Below, piece after piece: positions 11,580 to 24,839 of a DNA stretch of 64,000 bases. Within the stretch, counting starts at the first letter, position 1, and the number at the start of each line of letters is the position of its first letter. The notes beneath the pieces are model-generated. The model was not told the DNA's origin and did no database searches. It worked only from the letters and a program-made list of their open reading frames with translations. The stretch is taken from NCBI GenBank assembly GCA_007922195.1, contig ML681995.1:348314-412313 (forward strand). Reading direction: 5' to 3'. Made by a program: the position numbers and the translations under genes. The stretch is from Podocnemis expansa (Eukaryota > Chordata > Testudines > Podocnemididae).

Positions 11580-13094
11580 TTTCCCTGCAGTTTCAGTTGA
11601 ATACACTATTTAAAATAATTTCCTGTCACAAATTGTTTTGGAGCATCACTAACAGTGTATACCATCCACAGTTGACCACATTCTACATTTAATTTGTGGG
11701 TAAAGAGATCCTTTTTAATACTTTAGCATAGAAGCTTAATATGTTAATGCTTATAGAATGCTTTGAAATCTCTGAATCTATAGGAATGCCAAGTATTACC
11801 ATGATTTTTCCAAATTAATTAAAAAATTAAGTCCCTTAAATCAAGCTTTGATTTAAAAAGCTGATAATTGCTGCATTGCTCAGTATAACTATCAGACTCT
11901 GTGTAGTTTAGTGTGTAATAAATAGGCTTACTGCTTATGTATGATCATGTTTCTTGTTAGTGGCTTGTCCCAACAACTATAAAACCTACTATTTCACAGC
12001 TGAGGAAATCTATAGGTCTGCAGAGACAGAGTGAGGTCTATGTTGTGAATGGTCAAGGTCCCTGGTTTTGTCCCCACTGATGACTGTGTTGTGTTTCTGT
12101 AGTCACAGTTTGGTACGCTTGCCCCTAGGAAAGCTGCTTATCTGCAGGGACAGCCCAGCAATATCAAAGACTAAGACAGCTCTTAATTTCCCCTTACATC
12201 AGAGCGTGCAGTAAGTTTTTACCTTGTAACGATCATTGACTCCCAGCGCTGCTGCTACCAGACAGGGAGGAGGAAGTCAGAACCAGAATGTTTTTCCTAT
12301 GTAAACCTCACTACCTATTCCACAGGTAGGGTTGCTGCTTCCAGGATGTTGCTGCTGACAGGTGGTGTGACATTCATGGGACTGGTTATAGTTGGCCAAG
12401 GGAGGTTTCAGATTTCTGAGGTACAATAGAGAGGTGTATGGTTTCGTCCTTTGTTTATGATGACTGTAACATTTTCTGTGCACTTGGAAGAATGGACAAT
12501 TTTTCTAACTAGCACAATCAAAAATAAGCTGTGAAAGGTCAGGAAAAGGTGAATTACCGTCAGAAATTTTACAACAAGAAATCTTGGAATGTATGGATAA
12601 CCACAGAGAGTTATTCCATATAACCTTAATCTTGCTCCTATATCCCCACTGTTCACTGCATGTAAGGCATACGCCTTGAAGAAATATTGCTGGATCACAG
12701 CTTAGGGACATCATGAACCCTGTGTAGTATTATTTAATATTAACCACATCCAGGTTGGGTCCCTTCATGCTAGGCGCTGTACAAACCCATGGGAATCCCT
12801 TACATCAAATGTGGTTTGGCAGTTTTCCTGTATTCTCCTCCCCTCCCCTTGCCACATCTTTAACAGCTTCCATTTTAATGATATGAATAAAAGTAATGCC
12901 TTAATTCCAGAAATACACAGCAAAGAACAGTTTGACTAAGAAAAGGTTAAAATGTTTAACATGGCTGCTGTGAGGCAGCTGTACTGGAAAGGTGGGACCT
13001 GTGATGAACAGAGCTGGGCTACTAACTGATTTTTTTTAGTTTGGTGACACATCTGAAAAATTGGAAAATCAATTGAAACAAATCCACTTTGGGT

Positions 13095-13170
13095 CTGTTA
13101 CAGAGGCAGAATTCAAATCCATGTCTTCCACATTTTAGGTAAGTGCCCCAAACACTGCACTAAAAGGAAT
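13095..13170 (-). repeat. tRNA-derived SINE fragment
   Basis: GCAGAATTCAAATCCATGTC, CACATTTTAGG and GTGCCCCAAACACTGCACTA are the reverse complement of a tRNA-type head (box B then the AGTGGTTAGGGCAC box A region). The inner GGTAAGTG resembles a splice donor only by coincidence with the SINE sequence. Confidence 0.6.
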
Positions 13171-14189
13171 AGGAAAAGAAGGCACTGGTATGTCAGAACC
13201 ACAGCCACTCCCTCCATCTCCACTGCCTCTGGCCATTTTTTGAACAGCCAAAACTTTGTTTCAGACTTCTGGGTTGACCAAAACTGCATTTCTCCTCACA
13301 TGAACAATCCATCTGAAGAATTTTGCCCAGCTCTAGTGATGAGTCAGTCCTTGCTATGTAGCACAAGTGCAAGGCTGAGATACCAGTGCTTTGCGTACAG
13401 GGGTTCAGTTGAAAGGGCTGAATTACCCTGTGACTGTGCAGGTTGCAGAGATGCAATAGGTAAATTCTGCGTGTATCACCATGTGCAGTATGCTCACCAC
13501 AGCAGTCTATGTGACTCCTGGTCTTGGTGCTGATATGTGAATACATAAGATTCTGCTAGAGGATGGGCACTGTGATGGGGAAGACCGAAGAGTTTCTGGG
13601 CTAGCACAACAGTTTTTTTTTTAATGTTTCAAGATGTCTTTTTAAAAAGTGAGACCATACCTTAGTCACTTCCTGACTTTCTAAAGCAGGTTTCTGAAGA
13701 CTTCAGGTGTCTTTAAAAGTTTGTTCTGCATGGAAGGTTGATGACCTTCACTTTTTAAACAAGGCTTTACCTGGGACTAAAACTAGGATATCCTACTGTG
13801 CCCTGCAGTGTTCCCCACACTGTTCTGGTAATAGAAGCAACAAATACAACTACACGTCTGTTGAAATAAATTATGTGCACATTTTATTTTGACTGCAAAT
13901 TCTCTGGGCAGAATTTGCAAATTGTAAGCTCAACAACAGAAGTCTTTCAGTGGCTGTTAGGCAGCATCTTTTAAGAAGGAGGAGTGCACCACCTAGAGGA
14001 GATAATGGTACTCTTTTTGCTGACAAATTTGGTGCAACTTGTTTAGTGAAAGTTAACACATGGCACAGTGGACCACTGAGAAATTGTTGAATTGCTTAGT
14101 GCCTGCTGTCCTTTAAAGACTCCTTTCCAGAGGAACAAGAACTTTGCATAAATTTGAAAACTGGTGATTACAACAGAAACAATCCAGAC

Positions 14190-14335
14190 ATCCTGACCTT
14201 CAGTCTATTGACCAGCTGTGAGACCTTGGAAGACTTGTTAAACCCATCTGTGCTCAGAAGCTGAGTTCATTAAGGTTTGACAAGTGCTTGGATGTCCTTG
14301 GAAAGGGCCTATAAGTGCAAAGTGTTATGTTTTAT
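14190..14335 (+). repeat. MIR SINE, diverged
   Basis: GACCAGCTGTGAGACCTTGG, ACTTGTTAAACCC and a downstream AAGTGCTTGG...AAGTGCAAAGTG portion fit MIR in the right order, but the central CCTCAG block is decayed. Confidence 0.5.
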
Positions 14336-17300
14336 TGTTCATCTGATAATATAGATAACTGCTCTGTTTGCATGTGGCAGAGTTCATTCTGCGTGTTAAC
14401 GGTACTGACATTTAAAAGGATTGTCTAGTTTACGTTGCTTGAAAAGAAACAGATCCATCTTTGCAAACATGGGTTTCCTCCTTCCCTTTTGATATTACTC
14501 AGTCAAGTTTTATTTTATATGTTTTTAAATTACTCTTTCAAATTTTGCATGAGATAAGCAATGTGGTAGGGCTTGCTGACACCCAAATGCAGACCTGCTT
14601 ATAGCAGGTCCAAAAGTTCACACATTCAGGATGAAACTGGGATCACCAGGAACCCTGGTGACTTCTTATGGTGAATAGGGCAACATAGAACAGAGAGTAA
14701 AAGACTTAAAAAAAAAAAACTTGGACTCTCTGAGGGACTTTCCCTCCCAGATCTATCCTGAGAGTTCTCCCTGTTGCTATCACAGTAACCTTTTCAGCTG
14801 CGCTAAAGCAGTTGTAGGAATGGAAGTGCAGGCAGAACTACAGTGTCTTATTGATCTATTGTGACATCTTTCTGAAACAATAAATAATACATGAGAAGAA
14901 TCATGTTCCCATGATGTCTTGGGGTTGTGGTACCAAAGCACTTCCAGATAGCTATGAGGGATGCTACTCAGCCTGCTGACACCTCTTCTCATTCTGTGGT
15001 TTGTATGACTGTAATGAACTCTTGGCTTAAAAATCAGTATGATAGTGCCTAAGAATCTTCTCTCTTTCCTCCATTTCATTAGGGGCTGTGGTTTACAGAT
15101 GACCTGCTGTAGATGAAGCTTGAGGGTAGGTGGTTAGAGTCAGTGTGGGGAGTCTTGTGCTGAATCTGATTGAATAGAACATAGAGAGTTTTTGAAATTT
15201 ATATTGTGTAGGGTAGGAGATAGAAAAAGATTTCTTCACCTCCAATATAATATTTGCAGAGTTTTGCACAATAGCAATATTGCATATGGTGCATAGTGTG
15301 GTTAATCAAGGCTGCCTCCAGGCAGTTAGAATCAAGCTTTGCTTCTTGTGAAGATTTTCATGGCTGCTTAGATTCACAATGAACCATCTGCACCCTTGGA
15401 GAGAGAGAGACCGGCACTGGTCTTCTCTGGGTGTGTGTCAGTCAAAATCACCGATTGAGGTTCTGAAGATGCTGGAGGAATTTTCAGATGATATGAGAGG
15501 GACAGAGACAATTAAAAAAGAAGAAAGGTGATAAAGTAAAGGGATTAATAGGAAAAGAAATGCAAATTAGAAGAGGTAAAGGGAAGACACTGAAAAGAAA
15601 AGTGAAAGAAATTACCTTGAGAAAACATCATTGCCTTTTCTTCTGATACCGTTGTCCTGTTCTGATACCAGTGTCTGTTCTCTGCAGATTGGTAGGTGTC
15701 CAAGACCTTTCAAGTCAGTCTCCTGTCAAACCAGAAATCAGGGACATGGTGTCTAAGCATATTCTTGTTTTGTTTACACATGTAACTAATGCTGGGCTGG
15801 GCCAGGAGTAGTCAGCAAACATACACAGTCTTTTCCTTGAGAAATCTCAGTCCCTACACTAACGCCTGGTTCTGAGAGAGCAACTGTACCTCAAAAGTTG
15901 ATTCTAAACAGAGATCAACACAGAGAACAAATTCTCCTATTGCTCGCAAACCTTCCTATCAGAGAGTGAATATTTGATCTCTCATGTTCAGAGAAAGAAA
16001 ATGGATGATTTTATAACAGTGCCACCTGATGATGCCTGTCACAATATATTAAAGATGGGAAGGACAGAGATAGAAAAGAAAACAAAGTGAAATGGCATTA
16101 GTCAAAAAAAATAGTGATTCAAATATATAGAAGAATAAGAAAAATGGATTAAAAACCTGGAGACTGGTAATATTATACATCAATATTTTGAACATGAAAT
16201 AATTGCCATTTGCATTGATAATGCTGCACTTCAACTGTCCTTTGAAAAAAATGGTGTAATAAGTTTTGGATACTTTCTCCATCTTTTGTCACATGCCCCT
16301 GGTTATGATGCTGCAGACATGGCAGCTGCTGAGGGTCACCTAAAAGATGGGTTCACTTTAAAGTGAATTGGTACAGAAGTGAAATAGAGAGGAGTGGCTT
16401 AATGCTGGTGGATCCAAATAGAAAGTCACTAGATACAATATTACCCATATACTAGATCAAATACTCATATGAATCCAGGGCCTGATTCTGTGAAGAGCTA
16501 CACACCCTTATTTCCCACTAAAATCAGGGGTATTCAGCACCTCGCAGGAAAGAGGCACTGAGAAAGGACTGGGCCTTCAGTTTTTTGCTTCACTGCTGGG
16601 TCTGCCGAATAGGTTTCTAGTGCTGTTTCTATGACATGGATGCCTATTTACTAACCACAGATCATGAATTCACTTCTGAGGTTCCCAGTGGACATCAGTA
16701 AGGAGCAACATTTGGTCACTACCATCTGGAATGAATTTAAACAAACAATTTAGCAGTGAAGGTGGCTATTGAGACATCTGCCCCCTGGAGAAATGTTATA
16801 TGCAAACAGCTAAAGCACAGCTGAAATACACCCCATGAGCTTCAAAATAAATATTACAAGCCCTGCAATATAGTCAAAATATCACATTTGCAACTTCCCC
16901 CTGATTTTGTTTCACTAAGAGAATTTTTCATAAGTCTCGTCTAAAGTTTTTTAAACAAAAGCTACGATTATTAGCTCTATAAAATATCACATATTTTCCT
17001 AAAAGTTCACCCTTACATTGCCTATGAAACATTTTGGAATAACAAATGATGAAAAATGTTCTCCTTAAACATAAGCTACTAATCTCAGAACCTTTGATGA
17101 TTCTTCTACTTATTAACTAAGTTTAGGGGATGATTAAACCATGATCAAAGTATAAATGGCCTGGCTTTATCCACTGACTTCAGTTTTTAAAATTGTTGGT
17201 GATATCAGCCACACTCGAGAGTAGACTCTGCAAAGCTCTGACTGTTGACTGTTTTAGCCCAAAGGATCTCACATGTGCTGTACAAACTTAAAATTGATGG

Positions 17301-17582
17301 ACAAACCAGGATGAAAAATAAGTGGCAGGTAGGAAACACTGGTGAGTGCATGAGCGCCAGCAGTGACATTTGTGAGAGCAATCAGCTAGGCTACTGCTTT
17401 TTCCAGTACTGTTCTAAATAGCGGTGATGCATATTGTCCTAACACCCCTTCTACTCTCCCCCTGAATTTGTCAACAATCCCCCAGTTGTTAGCTAGTAAC
17501 AGTGTTGTACCAATTCAGTGAGCACCCCAGCGCTCCCCCTACATCACCCCAATTTCAAGTCCTAGGGAAGCTGCTATATGTC

Positions 17583-18485
17583 TTTTACAGACAAACAAAT
17601 TTATTTATCATATGAGCTTTCACTTCATCAATGGTTGAGGATGGAGAACTTACAGAATGGGAGGAAAATAAATGCAGGGAAGTGTAAGTCATAGGATCAT
17701 GTTGGACTGTTTCAGCAAATCAAAGCAGTTGTTTAGAGTCAAATAGTGGGAACAGCGTATTAGAAGAGGGAGGTAGAGAGTAGGGAAAACTCACCTGCTG
17801 TGATAAGAAAACCAACCTATATCCCTATTTCACTCCAAGACAATCGCGTCAAATCTGCATATGAATTCCAACTCTGCAGTTTCTCTTTGAAGCTTTGATT
17901 TGTAATTAGTTTACTTAATTATGGCAATTAATGTATCATTAATGTAGTGAGCAGAGAGATTGAGATGTTCCCCCACTGGTTTTTGAATGTTGTTATCTCT
18001 AATGTCAGATTTGTGTCCATTTATTCTTTTGTGCAGAGACTGTCCTGTTTGTCCAATGTATAAGGCAGAGGGGCATTGCGGGCACATGATGGCATAAGTC
18101 ACATTGGTGGATGAGAAGGTGAATGAGCCCTTGATGGAGCAGCTGGTTTGATTAGGTCCTATGACAGTGTCATTTGTATAAATATGTGGACAAAGTTAGC
18201 AAGAGGGTTTATTACAGGAATATGTGCCTACTTTTCTGTTTCTGTTGTTTGGTCTGTAGTTGCTGGTGACTATCTGCTTAAGGTCGTGGAGGGGGAGTGG
18301 TGCTGTGTGTAAGCAAGGGGAGAGACATTCATTTTTCTAGAGCTAGATGTGTGTTTGCTAGTGTTCTGTTGTAGGAAAACTCATGAGCCTCCGATAGTGA
18401 TGGTGAGTAGGAGAATTTGTCTCTCTGTTGTTGGGGTCAACAGAAGTAGAGGATCTCAAGTAAGAGGGGAAGAAAAGAAACAGTT
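17583..18485 (-). mobile_element. Penelope-like element fragment
   Basis: The left end carries the PLE tail (ACAAATTTATTTATCATATG, GAGCTTTCACTTCATC, ACAGAATGGGAGG, AGTGTAAGTCATAGGATCA), the middle the GIY-YIG endonuclease coding region on the minus strand, and the right part coding sequence upstream of it. This order (3' end at the left) places the element on the minus strand, 5' truncated. No reverse transcriptase is present. Exact ends and target duplication were not resolved. Confidence 0.8.
17911..18200 (-). pseudogene. PLE GIY-YIG endonuclease fragment
   Basis: The minus-strand frame reads through CPQCPSALYIGQTGQSLHKR, the GIY-YIG nuclease core of Penelope-like retroelements (the YIG half as LYIGQT), followed by INGHKSDIR with the conserved Arg/His region. 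Upstream the frame continues through TVIGPNQTSC and GSFTFSSTNV, a typical pre-endonuclease linker, to a stop codon near 18210. In intact PLEs this domain is fused C-terminal to the reverse transcriptase and nicks target DNA. Here it is an isolated remnant. Confidence 0.8.
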
Positions 18486-18813
18486 TTGTCATGTAGCAAT
18501 AAAATTATGAAAACATGAGTAAAGGAGTTAGTGAACGGGAGGAGGAAGGAGAATGTAAAACTCCCCCTCCTTCACAGCAACTGGCAATGAAAAAGGGAAG
18601 TGCCAAATCTATGAGGCACCCATGAGCCAATTCTGATACAAAAGATAAGGGGAAAAGGGATGAGTAGCTTCAGGGATGCTGTCCAGGCTAGTAACACAGT
18701 AGTAAGGAGGGGAGAGAATAACTTTCTACCTAGAATTTTACCACTAGTTCCCTTTGAATGGGGGAGGTAAGAAGGTGGCTGGTGCAATCCTCTGGTTGGT
18801 AGATTTAGTCCCA

Positions 18814-19250
18814 TAAGCTATGTCTACACTAGCAAATTAGTTTAAATCAAGGAGCCTTAATGCGAGCTAATTTGAACCCTATCTACCCCAGGTTTTGCCT
18901 TGTTTGAAGTAAAAAAATTTTTTAGTTTGAACTAGTTAGTTCGAACTAACTGCTTAGTTTGAACTAATTTGCACATTTACATCAAACTAGTTGAATGTAG
19001 GCATGCTAGTTCGAACTAAATAAGTTTGAACTAGCAGTTAGTTTGAACTAAGAGCATTTTTTTTAGTTCGAACTAACTACACCTTTTTAGTTTGAACTAA
19101 AAAGTTAGTTCAAATGAAAAAAAGTGTGGCTAGTTTGAACTAAAAGTTAGTCCAAACTAAAAAAATTTGCTTAGTTCAAACTAACTTTTGAACTACTTCA
19201 TTTGGACTAACCAAGTCCAAACTAAGATTTTAGGTGTAGACATAGCCCTA
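18814..19250. mobile_element. MITE with TCGA-centred palindromes (TTCGAA type)
   Basis: Ends AAGCTATGTCTACACTAGC and (inverted right) GGGCTATGTCTACACCT. The interior is a dense array of TTAGTTCGAACTAA palindromes, intact near 18938, 19009 and 19064; several others are decayed to TTTGAA or TTCAAA, the signature of CpG deamination at the palindrome centre. Non-coding. Sister to the elements at 5204, 27712 and 62456. Confidence 0.85.
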
Positions 19251-21484
19251 GTGAGTAGGTGCCTGGCTAATTTTTTCTGGTTCTGAAGGGATCTCTTCAC
19301 CCAACACAGAAATGGAATAATAGTTGGGCTGAAAGCTGGCAATTAATGACTATTGTAAAACAGCACCAGAGAGCCATTTGGGGCAGGAAGTGAAAATGAA
19401 TAATAAACAATATTTTTGTGGAGCTTTTGCATTTGTAGATCTTAATGCTTCCTAAACATGGGTGGATAGCTTTGTCATCCGTAACACAGGGAGGTTGGGG
19501 CTTTGGGAAATTCAGAATCTTTTCAGCATTTTACAGCAGTGAAATGGCAAAGTTAAATATAAAATACAGGAGCCTTTACTGCCACTCCTGTGCTTTTGTC
19601 ACTGAAGTTAGGGAGGGAGAATACTGTTCTAATTCAACCTGCAGAGGAAACTTAGGAAGGCTGAATACCCAATGTAAAATAAAAACCACAAGCCAATTCC
19701 AATGGCCTTTTTACGGATTTCCATATATATTCAAATTCTCCACATAGCACATTCATTATTTCCAAACAACTGATGTATTGTGGGACTGTGCCTGGTGATT
19801 CAGGCTCTTTCTGTTATCTTGGTGCTGGAGCACTGTTTAGAGATACATGGGGATTTGGAGGAGTCACGCTACCAAGTGGATCTTATTAACTCTGATCAGG
19901 CCAAGAGGGAGTTGAACTAACCCTCTGGGGTGGAGTAGAGGAAGTTGTGCAGGGGAACTCTTAGAAAGAGGCAAATCTGTGGAGAAAGCACAGGTTGAAG
20001 TTTTTAGTGGTTAAGACAAAAATAGAGGGAAAGCCCAGAATAGTGGTAAATTCGGACTATATTAATTTTGTATTTTCTCTTCAGAGTGGGGAGCCAATGC
20101 TACATGTTTCTATATAGTGTTTGTAAATGCCAGTTCTTCAAACAGATGTATTTGATTGAACTCTCTTATGCCTGTGTAGAGTTAATGGGATTGTGCAGAT
20201 ATCAGAATCTGTGTTAGTCTATATGTTTTCTGGATCAGGGCCTTAAATAGGTTTTACTGTTGGCCTGTGGTTTTCTTAAATATATATTGTCATGGCACAT
20301 GTGTCTGATGAATGAACCCCCAAGGGTAGTTCTTCAGCTGATATCAATTGTCCATAGCTCCACTGACATCATAATTACACAGCTGAAGATCCGTCCCCTT
20401 ATTTAAAATATCTTTTAATCTGCACAGAGAGGAACTTGCATAATGAAGTTGTATCTGTGCTGTAATATTTTTTTTCACTTTTTTTTTTCTGAGAGAGAAA
20501 GCTTTTGTTTTATATCCCTTAATTTCTTTTACCATCTGCTGTTGTCACTTAATTCTGCAAAGCGTTTTGGGATGTTGTTTGTATGGAAGACACTTTACAG
20601 AATATAAATTAGATTGTAGGTCAAAATGGCCTTAAAGTCCTCTAGGGACATAATCAAATCACAGACTGTGGGCAAGAGGTCTTGGCTGAATGCTTTGAAA
20701 GAAATGTTGCATGATTGCCATGAGAATTTCCTAGCCTCAGCACACAATATGTTCATTCACCTTTTCCATGATCGTTAATGAGAATGAAAGGCTAGACTGT
20801 GACTTTACAAGCTGCCTTGAGTCAGGAGTAGTGTGCAGTTGCCCCATCCCAGAAGCATGCTAGAGAATGAATTGTGACAGTCACAATTTTTCCTCTGCTT
20901 CCTCTACCCCTCTGTTTTTCTGGAGAGGGAGAGTAAATTAATTCACCCCCTTACTGTGTAGCTGTTTATTCTCATAGGGAATGATAAGCAAAAGGGGTGT
21001 AGTTGGGATTTCTCCCCCTCTTCACTGCCAGTTCCTTGTCCATTTGCAAGAAGCAAGCATAAGGCATATAGGTCTAGATCCAGTATGTAAGTTACAGACT
21101 TAGGTGTTTAAGTCCCAGTTTTGGCTTCCTTGTGACCCACCACACTCCTGCTGAATCCAGGAGGCACCTAAACTCACTCAGCACCCAGGTTTTCAGAGTA
21201 GAAGTTCCTTGGGTGCTTATGTCACTGCTGGCTGTGCACGTTGCTGCAGAATCTTGGCACCTGTCTCCTGAGTCCCACCTAAGCCACAGAGCGATTCATG
21301 AAGTGGGGAAAGATAGGTATTTGGCCACCTAACTGATGCATGGGCCCTGATCTGATGCATGTGCCTAATGGTTTGGGACCTCATTCAAAATCCAGTTGGA
21401 GGAGGAGGTGCTGATCTTTCTTCTTTTCTAGGGCCGAATTACTGTTTCATGGTGGATCAATACTTAAATAGTTATTGGGCCACA

Positions 21485-21665
21485 AAAGGACAATGTGATC
21501 CTGTAGTTCAGTGGTTAGGGCACATACTGGGGAAGAGTCTGCCCTTTCCACCAATCGCTCTTTCATTATTTATCCACAGTGGAATGGCTTCAGTGGGAGA
21601 GACCGAGGGAGATAAACTTGAAACTATCCTATAGCTCCATGGTTAGAGCACACCTTGGAAGCAGA
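21485..21665 (+). repeat. tRNA-derived SINE heads, two partial copies
   Basis: GATCCTGTAGTTCAGTGGTTAGGGCAC-like box A sequence begins near 21498, and a second, TATAGCTCCATGGTTAGAGC, near 21630. Both match the box A of tRNA-derived sauropsid SINEs; the first is followed by diverged body sequence. Neither folds as a tRNA gene. Confidence 0.5.
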
Positions 21666-22499
21666 GGTTGATTGAGAGGTATTGCTTTTTTGGCAACCCA
21701 GTAGTTCAGCTGTTTATAACAAGCCTTTTCAGAAGAGGGGTTTTCTATTTCTCTGGTTTTAAAGACAATCTTTTGGACTCAATTACTGTACTTAGGCTAA
21801 AATGACACATTTGACCTGACAGACTGGTTAAGGCTGAGAACTGAAGAAGTCTGGCAGTTCACTAGTACTCTTGTTTTGGGAGGGCAATATATCTCCTTTT
21901 CTTCCTGACTTGATACTGTTATCTTTATTTTGAAAATAAATTGCAATCACAGATGGAAAAGAGCTTTTAGATTTTAACTCACATCACTGCAAGTGCAAGA
22001 GACAGTGTGGGTTAGATCCTCATCTGGTGGAAAACAGCATGGCTCCAATGAAGTCCGAGGAGATGCACTGATTTTTACCAGCTGAAGGAAGATATGGCAG
22101 TTGCACACCTAAATAATGGCCATCTCTGATATCACTGGATTAACTGAAAAATTCCAAGGGCACCAGTTCTTCATTAAAACGCTTATTTTCTTTGTAGCTC
22201 CAATAGAGAAACAGTAACTTGTGAATACAAAACACCGAGCTTGGTTCATTATTACCCATGGGGTCATGTTATTAATTTTGCAGCATCAGCAATGATTGAA
22301 AAAAAAAAAAAGAAGCCAGGAACTGATGTAAATCTTCATCTCAAAAATGTCAGACCTTAGCTGAATGACTACCTAGTTGAAAATAGATTGTTATTATTAA
22401 TCATTGCTCTTCTGTTTCTAAAGAGCATTTTGATCAGAGTTAAGGGTATTCACTATGGTGCATGGATTTGCTAGTTTTTACTCATTTGGTAAAGATTTG

Positions 22500-22585
22500 G
22501 CTGTTTGTCATACTCATACAAGCTTGCACCATTTGGTAAATCCTTACCAAACCAATGCAAGCTTGTATGGGTTTGGCAAATAGCA
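22500..22585. repeat. Imperfect hairpin, about 40-bp arms
   Basis: Left arm 22500-22540 and right arm 22545-22585 share inverted CATACAAGCTTGCA and TTTGGTAA blocks with a very short spacer; about three quarters of positions pair. Probably an old foldback MITE. Confidence 0.7.
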
Positions 22586-23519
22586 CATTTAAGGGAACGG
22601 AGACAGCGATAAAAGCAGGAGTTGCACTGGGTTTTGTTTCTAAGTGCCATACCAGTTAGATGGCACTGGAAATACCAAAAAGGAAAGAGGCTCTAAACAG
22701 CTACTAACTTAAGTTTTCGGATAGGTTGGGGTGTCAGAGAAGGTAGGTTCAGTCTTTTGAGAGGGGTGTGTGTTACTGCAGACATTAGAGCGAGTTCTAT
22801 TATTTGCATATGTCTTAAGGACTCTTACTCACCTAGATCTGTGATTAGGTGCATTTTATAAAATGAAAAAATGGGAGGTGGTTTGTGCAAAGAAGATCCT
22901 GGTGTTAAATGTGAGGACATAAAATTCGTTAGACTTACCATGGAGGCTAGATAAGTAACTCGAACAGAGTCACAAAAGTCCTCAATAGAAAAGAAAGAAC
23001 TCAAGCACTGTTGCTGAATTGCAAGTCTCAAAAGGTTATATGAGTCTAAAAAATGTGTTCTGTCCCAGTGAAGCCAATAGGAAGGAATAAAAGCTATGGG
23101 GAAGGCAGTAAAATTTAAAAATGGAAATTAGGAGGCCTACAGGGAATTTTAAAGAGTAAGTGGATAATGTCATAAGGTTAGATAGATAGGAAGTGCTTTT
23201 AAGTAAATCAGAAATGGGAAATGTACATGAAAGAGGGAGAATTGGTGGATCTGCTGGATTACCAAGGAGTATGCTGAACAATTAAGGCTGTAGAGAGAAG
23301 TTAGATTATTTATTTGCATCAGTCTGCACCATGGGGAAATATTGAGGAGGTTCATATTCTGGATTACTCCTCCTGGCAATAAAGATAACACTGTCACTGG
23401 TGGTTCATATGTAATAAACATTCCACCTCCTTTCTTTGAACTTGAAATGTGAATATTAGTTCAGAAGATGCAGAAAATTGATATTGTGTGACTGTAAGAT
23501 TGAATGCTAGGAACTCTTG

Positions 23520-23690
23520 TGTGTTAATTCTAGTTCAGGAAGTTGTTCTGTGGCTTTGGGCAAGTTGTGAGTTGGGAATAAGAATAACTGTCTACTTCAC
23601 AGGAGATATTGTGAGGCTGTGTTAGTGACTGTAAAGAACTTTAATTCATGTTATAAAATGCTATATAGAAAGAATTTATTTCTGCAAGGG
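23520..23690 (+). repeat. MIR SINE
   Basis: TTGTTCTGTGGCTTTGGGCA, GGGAATAAGAATAACTG, CACAGGAGATATTGTGAGGC, then GACTGTAAAGAACTTT; the standard MIR order including its 3' TGTGAGG and AAAG elements. Confidence 0.75.
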
Positions 23691-24008
23691 GTTAGATGAG
23701 TCCTTTCTGAAAAGAATTTCAATAGGCCTTTATTGGTCAACAAGAAAACCACAACCTGCCACAGTTATGTTGGTTTCTGGAAAGTCCCCAAATTGTACTG
23801 AAAGATACAGCATAAACAACTTCCCAGTGTCTGAGCAGTTTCCTGTATGGTATTGATTTTAATAGTTAGCACCGTTGTTTTATACCATAATTAGGTTGCA
23901 AGGTTATCTAGGGGATGTCCTATCAAAACCATATTACAAAGTGGAGGATAGAAGAGGGAGGATAGGCTAATGGAGTGACTAGTCACAGGGCAAACAACTG
24001 TGTTTTGC

Positions 24009-24060
24009 ATCCCTGAACTTGGTCCCCCGTTCTCTTTTCTGGGGACCAAAGTTCAGGGAT
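24009..24060. repeat. Compact hairpin
   Basis: ATCCCTGAACTTGGTCCCC (24009-24027) pairs with GGGGACCAAAGTTCAGGGAT (24041-24060) with a single bulged base and a loop of about 13 nt. It resembles a short stem-loop precursor in shape, though shorter than most microRNA precursors. Confidence 0.85.
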
Positions 24061-24704
24061 CCCTGTGTGTGTGTGCACCACCTTCTTCATGAATAACAGC
24101 ACTCAGTACTATGATCAGAGCTCTTTCTGCCCCTCTGCTGTCTCAGTTAGAGACAGGATTAATAGCATTAGAGCCAGTGTGGTGCATCACTATTGTACAA
24201 AATGAGATGTTTGATCTCAGCAGACTTGGTGTATTAATATGGATCAACTTAAAAACATTTTTTTCCCCTCACTGTTGTAAGATCTGCCCCACCACAGTGT
24301 ATTTATTTTAATACATGCAAATCTACTTTCCCTCTCCCCCCCCCACTCAGCACTTCATCTTTCCTCTCTGATCTATTGCTAGTTTTGAAGATTGCAAAAG
24401 GGCAGTTCAGGGCAGAGTGACTCAGAAAGCCCCCTAGTAGAGCTGGGTAAATAACATTTTTTTGCTTCACTGACAGTTTTGAAAAACTAGGTGGTAAAAT
24501 CAGCTGAATTCAAACCAAAAGCCAGATTTTTTTTTAGAATTTTTTAGTGAATCAAAGAAGTCAACAAATTTAGATTTAAGTGGAACTAAATGTTTTGGTT
24601 TTGTACATTTTTTTACCCTTTTTAAAAAATTGGTTTTTTTAAAATGAAAAGCAAAGGACAAGATCTGCATGACTGGAGCTAGCAGCCTCTTCATACTGCA
24701 CAGA

Positions 24705-24835
24705 CTAATGGTTAGGGCTCAAGGGGGGCATTGGAAACCTTGGTGGGAGTCCCAGTACTGGAGTGGGGATTTGAACCTAGGTGTTGCATATTCCAGGGGA
24801 GTGCTACCACTTCCTCCCCAAGCCATTTCCTGAAT
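24705..24835. repeat. tRNA-derived SINE fragment
   Basis: Begins TAATGGTTAGGGCTCAAGG (box A-like) and ends GATTTGAACCTAGG...GGGGAGTGCTACCAC, the reverse complement of a similar head, so it seems a fused or folded SINE. Just upstream, TAGAGCTGGGTAAATAACAT at 24437 looks like the end of a foldback DNA element family. Confidence 0.5.
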
Positions 24836-24839
24836 TAGA

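Larger units (their letters stand above)
11580..17580. other. Unassigned stretch with SINE scraps
   Basis: Contains a SINE scrap near 12740-12800 (CTAGGCGCTGTACAAACCC), the entries at 13095 and 14190, and a 16-bp palindrome TTCACTTTAAAGTGAA at 16352-16367. The open frame at 13193-13546 (minus) overlaps another at 13240-13533 (plus) and shows no domain. No gene recognised. Confidence 0.45.
19255..23515. other. Unassigned stretch
   Basis: Holds poly-T (20467-20490), an A-rich run near 22290, a repeat-like AGGTGTTTAAGTCCC/GCACCTAAACTC segment (about 21100-21260), and the entries at 21485 and 22500. No gene recognised; the open frames at 22825-23421 (minus) overlap one another without domains. 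Confidence 0.45.

Noticed and set aside
21485..21665. Possible tRNA genes
   Set aside because: Only box A-like sequence is present; no cloverleaf can be folded, and the context is a tRNA-derived SINE.
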